Origin: Schauerella fraxinea
GTDB taxonomy: Bacteria > Pseudomonadota > Gammaproteobacteria > Burkholderiales > Burkholderiaceae_B
NCBI GenBank assembly: GCA_030849945.1
Contig: JAVDKK010000002.1
Span: forward strand, 682,001 to 746,000
Length of the DNA: 64,000 bases
Reading direction: 5' to 3'
The position numbers were made by a program, and so were the translations under genes. The first letter of the stretch is position 1. Every line of letters begins with the position of its first letter. This document shows positions 14,499 to 23,773 of this stretch, in pieces. A model generated the notes under the pieces. It was given only the letters and a program-made list of their open reading frames with translations. It was not told the origin of the DNA and searched no databases.

Positions 14499-17462
14499 GT
14501 GAGCGAAAGGAACGACGCGTTTCAGCTGATCGATTTTGTCGATGCGCTCGTTCGCAGGTTTTCGTATTACGTCGTCCCTGCTGCGATCGCATTGTTCTCG
14601 ATGTTCATGCTCCTCTCCGAGGGCAGCGTTTACCGGCCACACGGCGGGACTGCGCTGCCCTTCCAGGTTCTGGCGGATCCCACAGCCGCGCTTACCCCTG
14701 ATGCCGCCCGGGCGCAATTGACTGCGCCCGCAGCTGCAACCGTCAACTTTGAAGATACGCATCTTGCCGAAACCCCGTTCTGGGTGAACGTGGCGATGCA
14801 GCCTGCCCCACGCGAGCACGACGTCGTGCTCGACTGGCCCTCGCGTCATCTTCGCACCTTGCAATGTTGGGACAGCGCCACGCTGGCGCCTTTGGGCAGC
14901 GCCGATCGCCACGGTACGCAAGGCGTGATCGTGGTCGAGCGCGCCGGATTCATGTTGCACCGGGCGATAGACGGCTTACCCCCACAGATTCTTTGCCGGG
15001 CCACATTCTCTGGACCCGCACGCATCGCCCTGTCGCAGTGGCCGCGCGCTCAGATGATGACGGCCAATGAAGCGTTCCATCACAGCGCAGGCCTGCTGGA
15101 AGGCGGTCTGCTCACGCTGGCCGTGTTCGTGCTGATGACGGCACTGATCAATCGCGAATCGCGCTACGTGCTGTTCGGGGCGTGGCTGGTGGGCAACTTG
15201 CGGTTGGGTGCGATCTCGATGGGCTGGGATACCCAGTGGCTCGGTCGGCCCATCGATCCGGACTGGATCGCGCTTACGCGTCAGATCACGATCGCCAGCT
15301 ACTACCTGCTCACCTACACCCTCTTCACGCAATTTTTCAAAGCCGAGCTCAAAACGCTCGGCTATGGCTGGCTGCTGCGCGCCGTCATGTTCTCCGGCAT
15401 CGTCTTGCTGGCGTTGTCGTTCGTGCTGCCCTTCGCGTTGTTCCTGCCGGCGATGTGGACCATTGTCGCCTTCGGTATCGTGGCCGTCGTCTTCTGCCTG
15501 GGCCGCATCATCGTGTTGCGCCGTTCGGGCATTGCCATCTGGTACGCCGCGGCGTTGGGCACGGTGCTGGCCGCATCGATCTCCGAGGTCATTGCGGCGG
15601 CCTGGGATTTCAAGGGGCTGGTGGGATCGTTCAATAGCGTGACCGCCGCGCTGGCGTCAAGCCTGATGGCGGCCTGCGCCTTTGCCGAACAGATGCGCGA
15701 AGAGCGCGATTCCCGGATCGATGCGCAACGCGAACTGATGCGCACCTACGACGTCACGCCGGTGGGACTCTTTACGTTGGAGTCCGACGGCCGCTTCGTT
15801 CGGCTGAACACGGCAATGCAACGCAAGCTCGCCATTTCTACTGACGATCTCGACTCGCTGAACTGGCGCGGGTATTTCGAGGACGGGGCCTGGGAAGCGC
15901 TACGCGCGGCGGCAGGCGATGTGCGCACACCCGATATCGAAATCCGCGGGTTGGCCGTGCCACCGGCCGAACCCCGGTGGTATGCCGTGCGCGCGGCCTA
16001 CGCCGGCGATCGGATCGAAGGGTCGCTGCAGGATGTGACCGAGCGCCGCAAAGCGACCGATCAGTTGGCCTATCTGGCGGATAACGATTCGCTGACGGGC
16101 GTGCTCAACCGACGGGGGATCGAGCGCATGCTCGACGCCGCGGTCAAGGACGAGCGTCAACAGCATCCGCTGGCGCTGGCCTACCTCGACCTGGATCGGT
16201 TCAAACTCGTCAACGATTTATATGGGCACCAAACGGGCGATGAGGTGTTGCGCGAAGTCTGCCGGCGCGTCAATCTCGTCATAGACGCCCATCATTCATT
16301 GGGTCGCATCGGCGGTGACGAGTTCATCATCGTCATGCGCGACACCACCATGGCACAAGCGCAAGCCGTCAGCCGGCGCATCGTGGCAGCCATCTGCGAC
16401 CAGGCCGTACAGGTTCGGCACCGCGCATTCCAGATCCGGGTGTCGATCGGCGTGATCGAAATCGTGGCCGAACTGGCGCCTCAGGACGCCATTGCCGCCG
16501 CCGATCATGCCTGCCGTCAAGCCAAGCAAGGCGCGCGCGGCCATATCGTGGCTTACGACCGCAACGCATCGGCGTTCGCCGAGCGTGTCGAAGCCATGCG
16601 CGTCATCGAAGCGCTGGGTACCACGTTCACGCCGCACGGGCTGTTTCTCGAGATGCAGCCGATCATGTCGCTGCGCAATCCGTTCGAATCGCTCGACTTT
16701 GAAGTGCTACTGCGCATGCGCGCCGACGACGGCAGCATCGTGCCGGCCAACCGCGTCATTGCCGCGGCCGAGAGCAGCGGCCACATGGGCGAGCTCGACG
16801 CCTGGGTGCTGGACACCACGCTGACCTGGATGGGACGCAACGAAACGGCCCTGGCCCACACCCGCTTCGTCTGCGTTAATTTGAGCGGCGCATCGCTCAA
16901 CGATGAGGCCTTCATCGACACCGTCTTCAAGGTGCTGGCGCGTCATCGGCGCAGCATGCAAAAGCTTTGCATCGAGATCACCGAAAGTGTGGCCCTGCAC
17001 GATCTGGAAAACAGCCGCCGGTTCATCGATCGCGTACGTGGCCAAGGCGCCAAGATCGCATTGGACGACTTCGGCGCCGGCTATACCTCGTTTTCTTATT
17101 TGAAAGCGTTGTCGGCCGATGCGCTGAAAATCGACGGCTCGTTCGTTCAAAGCATGAATCGGCACCCGGCCAACGTCGCGATCGTTGAGGCCATCGTCGA
17201 ACTGGCGCGCAACCTGGGGATGCGCAGCATCGCCGAATGGGCCGAGGACGCCGCCACGCTCGAGACGCTGATCGAGCTTGGGGTGGACTACGTGCAAGGC
17301 TGGGCCGTGGCCCGACCGATGTTGCCCGAAAAGCTATTGAGTGGCACGTCGGCAGCCTCGTTCATCACCGATCCCGAGGTCGCCGCCGTCGTGGCACGCA
17401 TCGCCGCACCCGACGATGGCTCGCAGGTGTTGCAGCGCCCGCCGCTCACCGGCTACCACTAA
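14499..17462 (+). CDS. 7TM sensor-PAS-GGDEF-EAL c-di-GMP turnover protein
   Basis: A 987-residue membrane protein. A first membrane helix at about 22-40 is followed by a periplasmic domain (about 45-185), then a block of seven helices (about 190-395) as in 7TMR-DISM receptors. A PAS-like domain follows (about 410-520), then GGDEF with intact RIGGDEF (about 602-608), and EAL. The EAL signature reads EVL in FEVLLRM (near 733), while later catalytic parts such as EITES and DDFGAGYTSFSYLK (855 onward) are kept. Both synthesis and hydrolysis of c-di-GMP are possible; the A-to-V change is tolerated in many active EAL proteins. The GTG start at 14499 is 21 bp past the FeeM-like gene, suggesting co-transcription. 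Confidence 0.9.
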   Translation: MSERNDAFQLIDFVDALVRRFSYYVVPAAIALFSMFMLLSEGSVYRPHGGTALPFQVLADPTAALTPDAARAQLTAPAAATVNFEDTHLAETPFWVNVAMQPAPREHDVVLDWPSRHLRTLQCWDSATLAPLGSADRHGTQGVIVVERAGFMLHRAIDGLPPQILCRATFSGPARIALSQWPRAQMMTANEAFHHSAGLLEGGLLTLAVFVLMTALINRESRYVLFGAWLVGNLRLGAISMGWDTQWLGRPIDPDWIALTRQITIASYYLLTYTLFTQFFKAELKTLGYGWLLRAVMFSGIVLLALSFVLPFALFLPAMWTIVAFGIVAVVFCLGRIIVLRRSGIAIWYAAALGTVLAASISEVIAAAWDFKGLVGSFNSVTAALASSLMAACAFAEQMREERDSRIDAQRELMRTYDVTPVGLFTLESDGRFVRLNTAMQRKLAISTDDLDSLNWRGYFEDGAWEALRAAAGDVRTPDIEIRGLAVPPAEPRWYAVRAAYAGDRIEGSLQDVTERRKATDQLAYLADNDSLTGVLNRRGIERMLDAAVKDERQQHPLALAYLDLDRFKLVNDLYGHQTGDEVLREVCRRVNLVIDAHHSLGRIGGDEFIIVMRDTTMAQAQAVSRRIVAAICDQAVQVRHRAFQIRVSIGVIEIVAELAPQDAIAAADHACRQAKQGARGHIVAYDRNASAFAERVEAMRVIEALGTTFTPHGLFLEMQPIMSLRNPFESLDFEVLLRMRADDGSIVPANRVIAAAESSGHMGELDAWVLDTTLTWMGRNETALAHTRFVCVNLSGASLNDEAFIDTVFKVLARHRRSMQKLCIEITESVALHDLENSRRFIDRVRGQGAKIALDDFGAGYTSFSYLKALSADALKIDGSFVQSMNRHPANVAIVEAIVELARNLGMRSIAEWAEDAATLETLIELGVDYVQGWAVARPMLPEKLLSGTSAASFITDPEVAAVVARIAAPDDGSQVLQRPPLTGYH

Positions 17463-17570
17463 GCTCCTGACGCACGCCCAGGCGATCGCCGGCGCTGGGC
17501 GCGCCGGTTGCGAGGCGCGTTACACTCGCGCCAACGCGCTCATAGCGCCCTAACTAAGAGTGATGCATTC

Positions 17571-18437
17571 ATGTCGCCGCAAGACCGCTTATTTTTGGCT
17601 GCCCAATACCTGTTGCCGCATCGACTCGTCACCGGCGTGTTCGGATTGGCAGCCGAATGCCGTTATCCCGCCTACAAGAACTGGATGATCGATCGATTCA
17701 TCCGTAAATACGGCGTGGATATGAGCGAGTCGGCCATCCAGGATTCGCATGCCTTCGAGCACTTCAATGCATTTTTTACGCGCACCCTCAAGCCCGGTGC
17801 ACGTCCGCTGGACACCACGCCCGGCGCAGTGTTGAGCCCGGCCGATGGCGCCGTCAGCCAACTGGGCCGCGTGCGCGATGGCCGCGTATTTCAGGCCAAG
17901 GGCCATGATTACAGCGTGACCGAACTGCTCGGCGGCAGCGAGCTGCGCGCAGCGCCGTTTACCGGCGGCGACTTTGCCACCATCTACCTGGCGCCCAAGG
18001 ACTATCACCGCGTGCACATGCCTGTGACGGGCACGCTGCGCGAGACCATTTATATTCCCGGCCGCCAGTTCTCGGTCAATCCGCTGACGGCTTCCAACGT
18101 GCATGCGCTTTTCGCGCGCAACGAACGTCTGGTCTGTATGTTCGACACCGAATATGGCCCGGTGGCTGTGGTGCTCGTGGGTGCCATGATTGTGGCCGGC
18201 ATTGAAACCGTCTGGAGCGGCCGCGTGGGTCCCGCTGCCGACACCGTGATCACGCAAACCTACGGTCAACATGCCGAGGCGCCGATCACGCTGCAGAAAG
18301 GTGACGAACTGGGGCGTTTCAAGCTCGGGTCGACGGTGATCATGCTCTTCGGTCCGGGCCAAGTGCCCTGGCCCACCACGCCCACCGCGTTGGGCCCGGT
18401 CAAAATGGGTCAGGCGCTATCGCTGGCCTCGGTGTAA
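17571..18437 (+). CDS. psd: Phosphatidylserine decarboxylase proenzyme
   Basis: A 288-residue enzyme that decarboxylates phosphatidylserine to phosphatidylethanolamine at the inner membrane. It is made as a proenzyme that cleaves itself within the LGST motif, seen here as KLGSTVIML near 252-260, which generates the pyruvoyl group on the new Ser N terminus. Other family segments are FFTRTLKPGARPL, SPADGAVSQLG, and APKDYHRVHMP with its catalytic-region histidines. The start at 17571 gives the standard N terminus (MSPQDRLFLAAQYLLPHRL). It ends the local cluster, with a strong terminator 25 bp downstream. Confidence 0.97.
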   Translation: MSPQDRLFLAAQYLLPHRLVTGVFGLAAECRYPAYKNWMIDRFIRKYGVDMSESAIQDSHAFEHFNAFFTRTLKPGARPLDTTPGAVLSPADGAVSQLGRVRDGRVFQAKGHDYSVTELLGGSELRAAPFTGGDFATIYLAPKDYHRVHMPVTGTLRETIYIPGRQFSVNPLTASNVHALFARNERLVCMFDTEYGPVAVVLVGAMIVAGIETVWSGRVGPAADTVITQTYGQHAEAPITLQKGDELGRFKLGSTVIMLFGPGQVPWPTTPTALGPVKMGQALSLASV

Positions 18438-18461
18438 GCCGCGCGCTTGATCTGAACCCAC

Positions 18462-18499
18462 CCCGAAGTTGGACACATCCAACCTTCGGGTTTTTTTTT
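18462..18499 (+). terminator. Strong rho-independent terminator after psd
   Basis: CCCGAAG.TTGG pairs with CCAA.CCTTCGGG around an ACACAT loop, followed by nine T residues. It separates psd from the catabolic operon downstream. Confidence 0.95.
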
Positions 18500-18507
18500 C
18501 GCCCTAT

Positions 18508-18525
18508 TAGGTGGCATGCCACTTA
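18508..18525. promoter_or_regulatory. Operator-like palindrome 1 (GGCATGCC core)
   Basis: TAGGTGGCATGCCACTTA pairs at 8 of 9 positions. It shares the layout TA-N-G-N-GG-Y-ATGCCAC-N-TA with the element centred 125 bp downstream. Both lie upstream of the amidohydrolase operon and so probably bind its unknown regulator, perhaps with looping. Confidence 0.5.
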
Positions 18526-18620
18526 AATGCATCACAACCGTGCACGATGCCGTGCGGTGTGCGCCAAGGTTGTGCAGTAGCGCTCGCCGCTCGCTCGGCA
18601 AACCCGCGACAATCGCTGCG

Positions 18621-18650
18621 GGCATACCCTAATACGAGGTATGCCACGTA
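18621..18650. promoter_or_regulatory. Operator-like element 2 with two GGYATRCC cores
   Basis: GGCATACC (18621-18628) and GGTATGCC (18638-18645) form an 8-bp inverted repeat. The second core is also the centre of the imperfect palindrome TACGAGGTATGCCACGTA (18633-18650, 7 of 9 positions paired). With the element at 18508-18525 this makes three related cores upstream of one operon. Confidence 0.5.
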
Positions 18651-18787
18651 TTTTTGTTGATTTTCATGATTGCTTAATTTCTATAACTATCAATAGCTTA
18701 CGGTAGACCCTCGCATCCCGCAGTTCAAAATTGGCACACATATTGCTTTGGATCGTGCATGTCTCAAGACGCGATGCGAGGATGATC

Positions 18788-20044
18788 ATGGCAACAACGG
18801 TGCTGAGCGGTGGGCGGATTATCGATCCGGCTTCACACACCGATCGAATAGGCGATCTGGTTATCGTCGACGGCAAGATCGCGGGGATCGACGTGCCCTG
18901 TTCGGACACGGCGGATCGTATCGATTGCCGCGGCAATCTCGTATTGCCCGGCTTGATCGATACGCACGCGCATGTGTTCCGCTACGTCACCGGCCGCTTC
19001 GGGCTCGATGCCGATATGTGCGGCGTGCATTCCGGCGTGACCACGTTGATCGATCAGGGCGGCGCGAGCTGTATCACCCTGCCCGCGTTCCGGCATTTCA
19101 TCGCCGAACCTGCGGCCACGCGCGTGCTGTCGTCGTTGTCGGCTTATCTCGTGGGCGGGCTGGAAGGCCACTACTACCCCGAGCTGTATCGCCCGGAGTG
19201 TCTGGATCGCGCCGCTACCGTGAAGGCGGCGCTCAGCAACCGCGATCTGGTCGTGGGCATCAAAGCACACGCCGAACTCGGTGGCTTTCGCCGCTGGGGG
19301 CTGGATGTGATGCGCGTCGCGGCCCAGATCGGCCACGACACCGGCCTGCCGCTGTATATCCACTTCGGCCAGCTGTGGCCCGACCCCAGCGCCAACACGC
19401 ACGACATCGATCCCGACACGATCCTGCCGCAAGTCCTCGATCTGCTCAAACCGGGCGACGTGCTGGCCCACCCTTTCAGCCGTCACCCCGGCGGTTTCGT
19501 CGAGCAAAACGGTGGCGTGCATCCGCTCGTGAAGGAAGCGATCGACCGCGGATTGAAGATCGACGTCGGCCACGGCTCGCATTTCAGTTTCGATATGGCG
19601 CGCCGCGTGCTCGACGCGGGCTTCGTCCCGCACACGCTCGGCGCCGACATGCACGGCTACAACACCCCGATCCCGCCGCCTGCCGGCACGCCGGACGAAC
19701 ATCCGGATGAAGGCGACCACATGTTTGCCAGCGCCATCCGGTTTTCGCTGGTGTCCACCATGACCAGCATGCTGGCCTTGGGGCTCACATTGGAACAGGT
19801 CATCCCGATGGTGACCACGCATGCGGCGCAACTGGCCGGCATGGCAGGCACGCTGGGGCATCTGGGCGTGGGCGCCGAGGCCGATGTGACGGTGTTGGCG
19901 GACGAACGCGGCAAATGGACCTTGCGCGACAACGAACACAATCAAGTCGTGGCGCAACGCATGCTGCGCCCGCGGTTTTGCCTGCGTGCCGGCACCCGTT
20001 ACGACGCCGAAGCCGCCATCCTGCCGTCGGTCAAAGTCGCATGA
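18788..20044 (+). CDS. Amidohydrolase / dihydroorotase-like metallohydrolase
   Basis: A 418-residue amidohydrolase-superfamily enzyme. The metal site is complete: DTHAH (His60, His62), a likely carboxylated lysine in GIKAH (Lys159), IHFG (His192), LAHPF (His228) and the catalytic Asp in GADMHG (Asp287). The N terminus forms the small beta domain typical of hydantoinase/dihydroorotase-type members (VLSGGRIIDP...GNLVLPGLID). The reaction is hydrolysis of a cyclic or linear amide or ureide; the substrate is unknown. The ATG at 18788 is preferred over 18782 because GCGAGG is then at proper distance. It is the first gene of the long operon and overlaps the molybdenum-hydroxylase gene by 4 bp. Confidence 0.88.
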   Translation: MATTVLSGGRIIDPASHTDRIGDLVIVDGKIAGIDVPCSDTADRIDCRGNLVLPGLIDTHAHVFRYVTGRFGLDADMCGVHSGVTTLIDQGGASCITLPAFRHFIAEPAATRVLSSLSAYLVGGLEGHYYPELYRPECLDRAATVKAALSNRDLVVGIKAHAELGGFRRWGLDVMRVAAQIGHDTGLPLYIHFGQLWPDPSANTHDIDPDTILPQVLDLLKPGDVLAHPFSRHPGGFVEQNGGVHPLVKEAIDRGLKIDVGHGSHFSFDMARRVLDAGFVPHTLGADMHGYNTPIPPPAGTPDEHPDEGDHMFASAIRFSLVSTMTSMLALGLTLEQVIPMVTTHAAQLAGMAGTLGHLGVGAEADVTVLADERGKWTLRDNEHNQVVAQRMLRPRFCLRAGTRYDAEAAILPSVKVA

Positions 20045-22431
20045 GCCCGCGCGACCTACCCACCCACGCGGACGCGACCGAAACCGGGCGCGGCATCGGC
20101 GCGCGTCTGCCGCGCAAGGAAGATGCGCGGTTTCTGCTCGGCCGCGGTCAATACGTGGGCGACCTGCGCCTGTCGGATATGCTCGATGTGGCGTTCGTGC
20201 GTTCGCCGGTTGCGCATGCGCATGTGCGTGCCATCGAGAAGCCCGCGGGTTATGAATCGCTGGTGTACACCATGGCGGATCTGGTGGACGTCAAACCCAT
20301 CCTCGCCGCGTCGGGCCTGCCCGGTTTTCGCAGCTCGGTGCAACATCCGCTGGCGCACGACAAAGTGCGTTTCGTGGGTGAAATGGTGGCCATGTGCGTG
20401 GCGCCCACGCGCGCGCAAGCCGAGGATCTGGCCGGCATGGTGATGGTCGATTACGACGATCTGCCGGTGGTCGCCGATATGCAAACCGCGACCGATGCCA
20501 CGGCCACAACCCGCCTGCACGACGGTTGGGACGGCAACGTGTTTCTCGAAACGCATGTGAACCACGGGCCGTCCGAGCTGCCGCCCGGCACGATCTCGGT
20601 CACACGTCAGTTGGCCACGTCGCGCCAATGCATGGCGCCGCTTGAAGGCCGCGGCGTGGTGTGCTGGTGGGATGATCGGCTGGATCAATTGGTCGTGACA
20701 AGTGCGGCGCAACTGCCGCACATCAACCGCACGGGCCTGGCCGAATGCCTGGGCTTGAACGAAGGCCAGGTTCGCGTGATATCGCCGGACGTGGGTGGCG
20801 GATTTGGCTACAAGGGCATTCTGCTGCCGGAAGAAATCTGTTGTGCGTGGCTCGCCATGCGCTTGCGCCGGCCCATTCGCTGGCTGGAAGACCGTCGCGA
20901 ACACCTCGGCGCCAATGCCAATTGCCGCGAGCATGCGTACGACATCACCGTGCATGTCACACCCGAAGGCCGGCTCGTCGGCATCGATTGCGATGCCATC
21001 GTCGACTCCGGCGCGTACTCGTCGTACCCGTTTTCCGCTTGTCTGGAAGCCGCCCAGGTGGGGTCGATCCTGCCTGGCCCCTACAAGATGGATCACTTCC
21101 GTTGCCACACCCGATCGGCCGCCACCAACAAGCCGCCGATCCTGCCCTACCGCGGTGTGGCGCGCACAGGGGTGTGCTTTGCCCTCGAAGTGGCGCTCGA
21201 CGCGGCTGCCCGCACCCTCGGCATCGAGCCGCACGTTTTGCGTGCGCGCAGTCTGGTCGAAGCGCGCGATATGCCTTTCACCAATATCACCGGCAAGCTT
21301 TTCGATTCGGGCGATTATGGCCAATGTATGGCACGCGCGCTCGATAGCCTGGACTGGACGGGTTGGCGCGCGCGTCAAGCCTCGCGGCATGCGCAAGCGC
21401 ACCCGCAAAAGCGGCTCGGTCTCGGGCTGGCCGTGTTTTGCGAACAAGGCGCGCACGGCACCTCCGTTTATCACGGCTGGGGCATCCCGATGGTGCCGGG
21501 CTACGAGCAATGCAACGCCCGCATGACGGCCGACGGCATTCTCGAATTGCAATTGGGCGTGCATTCGCATGGCCAGAGCATGGAGACCACCATGGCGCAG
21601 ATTGCCCATAGTGTGCTGGGCATCGATCCCGCGCGCGTGCGCATCCTGCATGGCGATACCGCCACGTCGCCTTATTCCACCGGCACCTGGGGCTCGCGCT
21701 GCGCCGTCATGGCGGGCGGCGCGGTGGGCAGCGCCTGTGAGGCACTGGGCGAACGCCTCAAAGCGATCGCGGCGGCACTGATGGCGGTGCCGGCCGAACA
21801 GCTCGTCTTCGACGATGGCACGATTGCCGCGGTGCATGGCCCCGCGCGCATGACATTGGCCGAGGTCGCGCACACGTGGTATCGCGCGCCGCAGCGCCTT
21901 CCGGCCGACGTGAACCCAGGCGGTCTCGGGCTCACCGCAGGCTACAAAATGCAGCCCGACTCCGGCACCTTCAGCTACGCCTGCCACGCCTGTGCGGTCG
22001 AAGTGGATACCGTGACCGGGCATGTGGCCATCCTCGATTACGCCGTGTGCGAAGACGGCGGCGTGCTGCTCAATCCGATGGTCGTCGAAGGCCAGTTGCT
22101 GGGCGGCCTCGCGCAAGGCATCGGCACGGCGCTTTACGAAGAAATGCCATTCGACGATCAGGCGCAGCCGCTGGCCTCGACCCTGGCCGACTACATCCTG
22201 CCGGGCGCGGGTGAAATGCCGGACGTACGGCTGGACCATATGGAAACGCCCAGCCCCTTCTCCAAATTCGGCCAGAAAGGCATCGGCGAAGGCGGCGCCA
22301 TCGCCCCGCCCGCCGCCATCACCAACGCGATCAACGATGCGCTTGCCGGCCTGGGCGCCGAAATACACACCATCCCCGCCAGCCCACAACGCGTGTTGGC
22401 TGCGCTGCAACGCGCCCGAGGCATCGTATGA
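20041..22431 (+). CDS. Molybdenum hydroxylase large subunit (xanthine dehydrogenase/CoxL family)
   Basis: A 796-residue molybdopterin-cytosine-dinucleotide subunit. Seen: LPRKEDARFLLGRGQYVGD near the N terminus (about 23-41), DVGGGFGYKG (about 249-258), PYRGVAR (about 369-375), and KGIGEGGAIAPPAAI near 745-759, which carries the catalytic Glu (about 749). The CO-dehydrogenase active-site loop (AYxCSFR) is absent; PYRGVAR stands in its place, so the enzyme should hydroxylate a heterocycle or aldehyde rather than oxidise CO. The FAD and 2Fe-2S subunits follow directly with coupled starts, in the order L-M-S. Confidence 0.92.
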   Translation: MSPRDLPTHADATETGRGIGARLPRKEDARFLLGRGQYVGDLRLSDMLDVAFVRSPVAHAHVRAIEKPAGYESLVYTMADLVDVKPILAASGLPGFRSSVQHPLAHDKVRFVGEMVAMCVAPTRAQAEDLAGMVMVDYDDLPVVADMQTATDATATTRLHDGWDGNVFLETHVNHGPSELPPGTISVTRQLATSRQCMAPLEGRGVVCWWDDRLDQLVVTSAAQLPHINRTGLAECLGLNEGQVRVISPDVGGGFGYKGILLPEEICCAWLAMRLRRPIRWLEDRREHLGANANCREHAYDITVHVTPEGRLVGIDCDAIVDSGAYSSYPFSACLEAAQVGSILPGPYKMDHFRCHTRSAATNKPPILPYRGVARTGVCFALEVALDAAARTLGIEPHVLRARSLVEARDMPFTNITGKLFDSGDYGQCMARALDSLDWTGWRARQASRHAQAHPQKRLGLGLAVFCEQGAHGTSVYHGWGIPMVPGYEQCNARMTADGILELQLGVHSHGQSMETTMAQIAHSVLGIDPARVRILHGDTATSPYSTGTWGSRCAVMAGGAVGSACEALGERLKAIAAALMAVPAEQLVFDDGTIAAVHGPARMTLAEVAHTWYRAPQRLPADVNPGGLGLTAGYKMQPDSGTFSYACHACAVEVDTVTGHVAILDYAVCEDGGVLLNPMVVEGQLLGGLAQGIGTALYEEMPFDDQAQPLASTLADYILPGAGEMPDVRLDHMETPSPFSKFGQKGIGEGGAIAPPAAITNAINDALAGLGAEIHTIPASPQRVLAALQRARGIV

Positions 22432-23237
22432 AGCCCGTCGCCTATACGCTCGAACGCCATCCCGACCTGCTCGCCGCCTGTGCTCAACTCGCAAGCGAAA
22501 CGTATACCAAGCCGATCGCGGGCGGCCAGTCGCTCGGTGCCATGCTCAACCTGCGCCTGGCGCAGCCCGAGGCGCTCGTCGATCTCGATGCTGTCGCCGC
22601 CTTGCACCGTTGCGATGAAGACGCGCACGGCGTCACGCTCGGTGCAATGACGCCGCACGCCGCGATCGAGGATCGAGTGGTGCCTGATGTCACACAAGGC
22701 TTTCTGCCGAAAGTGGCTCGCGGCATTGCCTATCGCGCAGTGCGCAATCGCGGCACCGTGGGCGGCAGCCTGTGCCACGCCGATCCGGCAGCCGACTGGA
22801 TCACGGCCATGGCGGCCGCGGGCGCCGTATACACCGTGCACAGTGCGGCAGGCACGCGCCATATCGATGCGGGCAGCTTCATGGTGTCCGCCTTCGAAAC
22901 GCAACTGGCGCCCGACGAACTGCTGACTGCCGTACACGTGCCCCGCCTGAGCGCCGATGCCCGCTGGGCCTACGCCAAGTTCTGCCGCAAGACAGGCGAG
23001 TTTGCGCTGGCCATCGTTGCTGTGGTGATCGACCCCGCACGCGACGTGGCGCGCTGGGTCGTGGGCGCGCTCGACGGCGCCCCCCGCGTGTTCGACGATC
23101 CCCGATTGGCGACGACGTTTGCCGATCCGCTGGCACGCGCTGCCTGGTTGGCCGACCCCGCGCTGGATCTGGATACCACCCGCCGCGCCTTGCTCGACGA
23201 TCTGATCGCGCAGGCCGTGCGCGAGATTCACCCCTAA
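22428..23237 (+). CDS. Molybdenum hydroxylase FAD-binding subunit (CoxM-like)
   Basis: A 269-residue FAD-binding subunit that passes electrons from the 2Fe-2S centres to the external acceptor. The two flavin motifs are AGGQSLGAM (31-39) and GTVGGSLCHADPAADW (about 107-122). The start overlaps the large-subunit stop by 4 bp. Length is close to the usual 270-290. It forms one heterotrimeric enzyme with its neighbours. Confidence 0.93.
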   Translation: MKPVAYTLERHPDLLAACAQLASETYTKPIAGGQSLGAMLNLRLAQPEALVDLDAVAALHRCDEDAHGVTLGAMTPHAAIEDRVVPDVTQGFLPKVARGIAYRAVRNRGTVGGSLCHADPAADWITAMAAAGAVYTVHSAAGTRHIDAGSFMVSAFETQLAPDELLTAVHVPRLSADARWAYAKFCRKTGEFALAIVAVVIDPARDVARWVVGALDGAPRVFDDPRLATTFADPLARAAWLADPALDLDTTRRALLDDLIAQAVREIHP

Positions 23238-23251
23238 CCCGAGGCCGACCG

Positions 23252-23773
23252 ATGCGACCCGAACTGGTTTTTCCGCCCACGCACGAGATCGATATCCGCT
23301 TGTCGGTCAACGGCCGCGCGTATGCCGTGCGCACCGAAGCACGCACGCATCTGGCCGATGTGCTGCGCGAGCACTGCGGGCTCACGGCCACCCACATCGG
23401 CTGCGAACAAGGGGTATGCGGCGCCTGCACTGTAGAGGTGGACGGCGCGCCGCAACGGGCCTGTCTGCAATCGGCCGCCCGGTTCGAAGGCAAAACGGTA
23501 CGCACACTCGAAGCCTTCGACGACGACGCCTTGACCGCTGAATTGCGTGCCGCGTTCACCGCCGAACACGCGCTGCAATGCGGCTACTGCACGCCGGGCA
23601 TGTTGATGACCGCCCGCGACATCGTGCAACGGTTGCCCGATGCCGACGAGGCGCGCATCCGCGAAGAACTGGCGGGCAATCTCTGCCGCTGCACCGGTTA
23701 CCGCGGCATCGTCCGCGCCATCGCCCATGTACTCGCCGCCCATCGCAATCAGGAGCCCGTCCATGCAGCTTGA
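23252..23773 (+). CDS. Molybdenum hydroxylase 2Fe-2S subunit (CoxS-like)
   Basis: A 173-residue iron-sulfur subunit with two [2Fe-2S] clusters. The plant-ferredoxin-type cluster uses Cys51, Cys56, Cys59 and Cys71 (CEQGVCGAC...C). The second uses Cys110, Cys113, Cys145 and Cys147 (CGYC...CRC). All eight ligands are present. The ATG at 23252 follows the FAD-subunit stop by 14 bp, with GAGGCCGACC upstream. The C terminus overlaps the CoxG-like gene by 11 bp. Confidence 0.95.
   Translation: MRPELVFPPTHEIDIRLSVNGRAYAVRTEARTHLADVLREHCGLTATHIGCEQGVCGACTVEVDGAPQRACLQSAARFEGKTVRTLEAFDDDALTAELRAAFTAEHALQCGYCTPGMLMTARDIVQRLPDADEARIREELAGNLCRCTGYRGIVRAIAHVLAAHRNQEPVHAA

Larger units (their letters stand above)
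18438..18787. other. 350-bp regulatory region between psd and the catabolic operon
   Basis: No gene seen. It contains the psd terminator, two operator-like palindromes with a shared core and a third half-site pair, then an AT-rich segment with a possible promoter (TTGATT at 18657-18662, 19 bases, TATAAC at 18682-18687) about 100 bp upstream of the amidohydrolase start. The promoter spacing is long, so that call is weak. Confidence 0.5.

Noticed and set aside
20056..22494. An 812-codon open frame antisense to the molybdenum hydroxylase large subunit
   Set aside because: It has no recognisable domain, is rich in His/Arg/Gly as expected for a GC-rich complement, and lies opposite a gene with clear catalytic motifs. 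Long antisense frames are common at this GC content.
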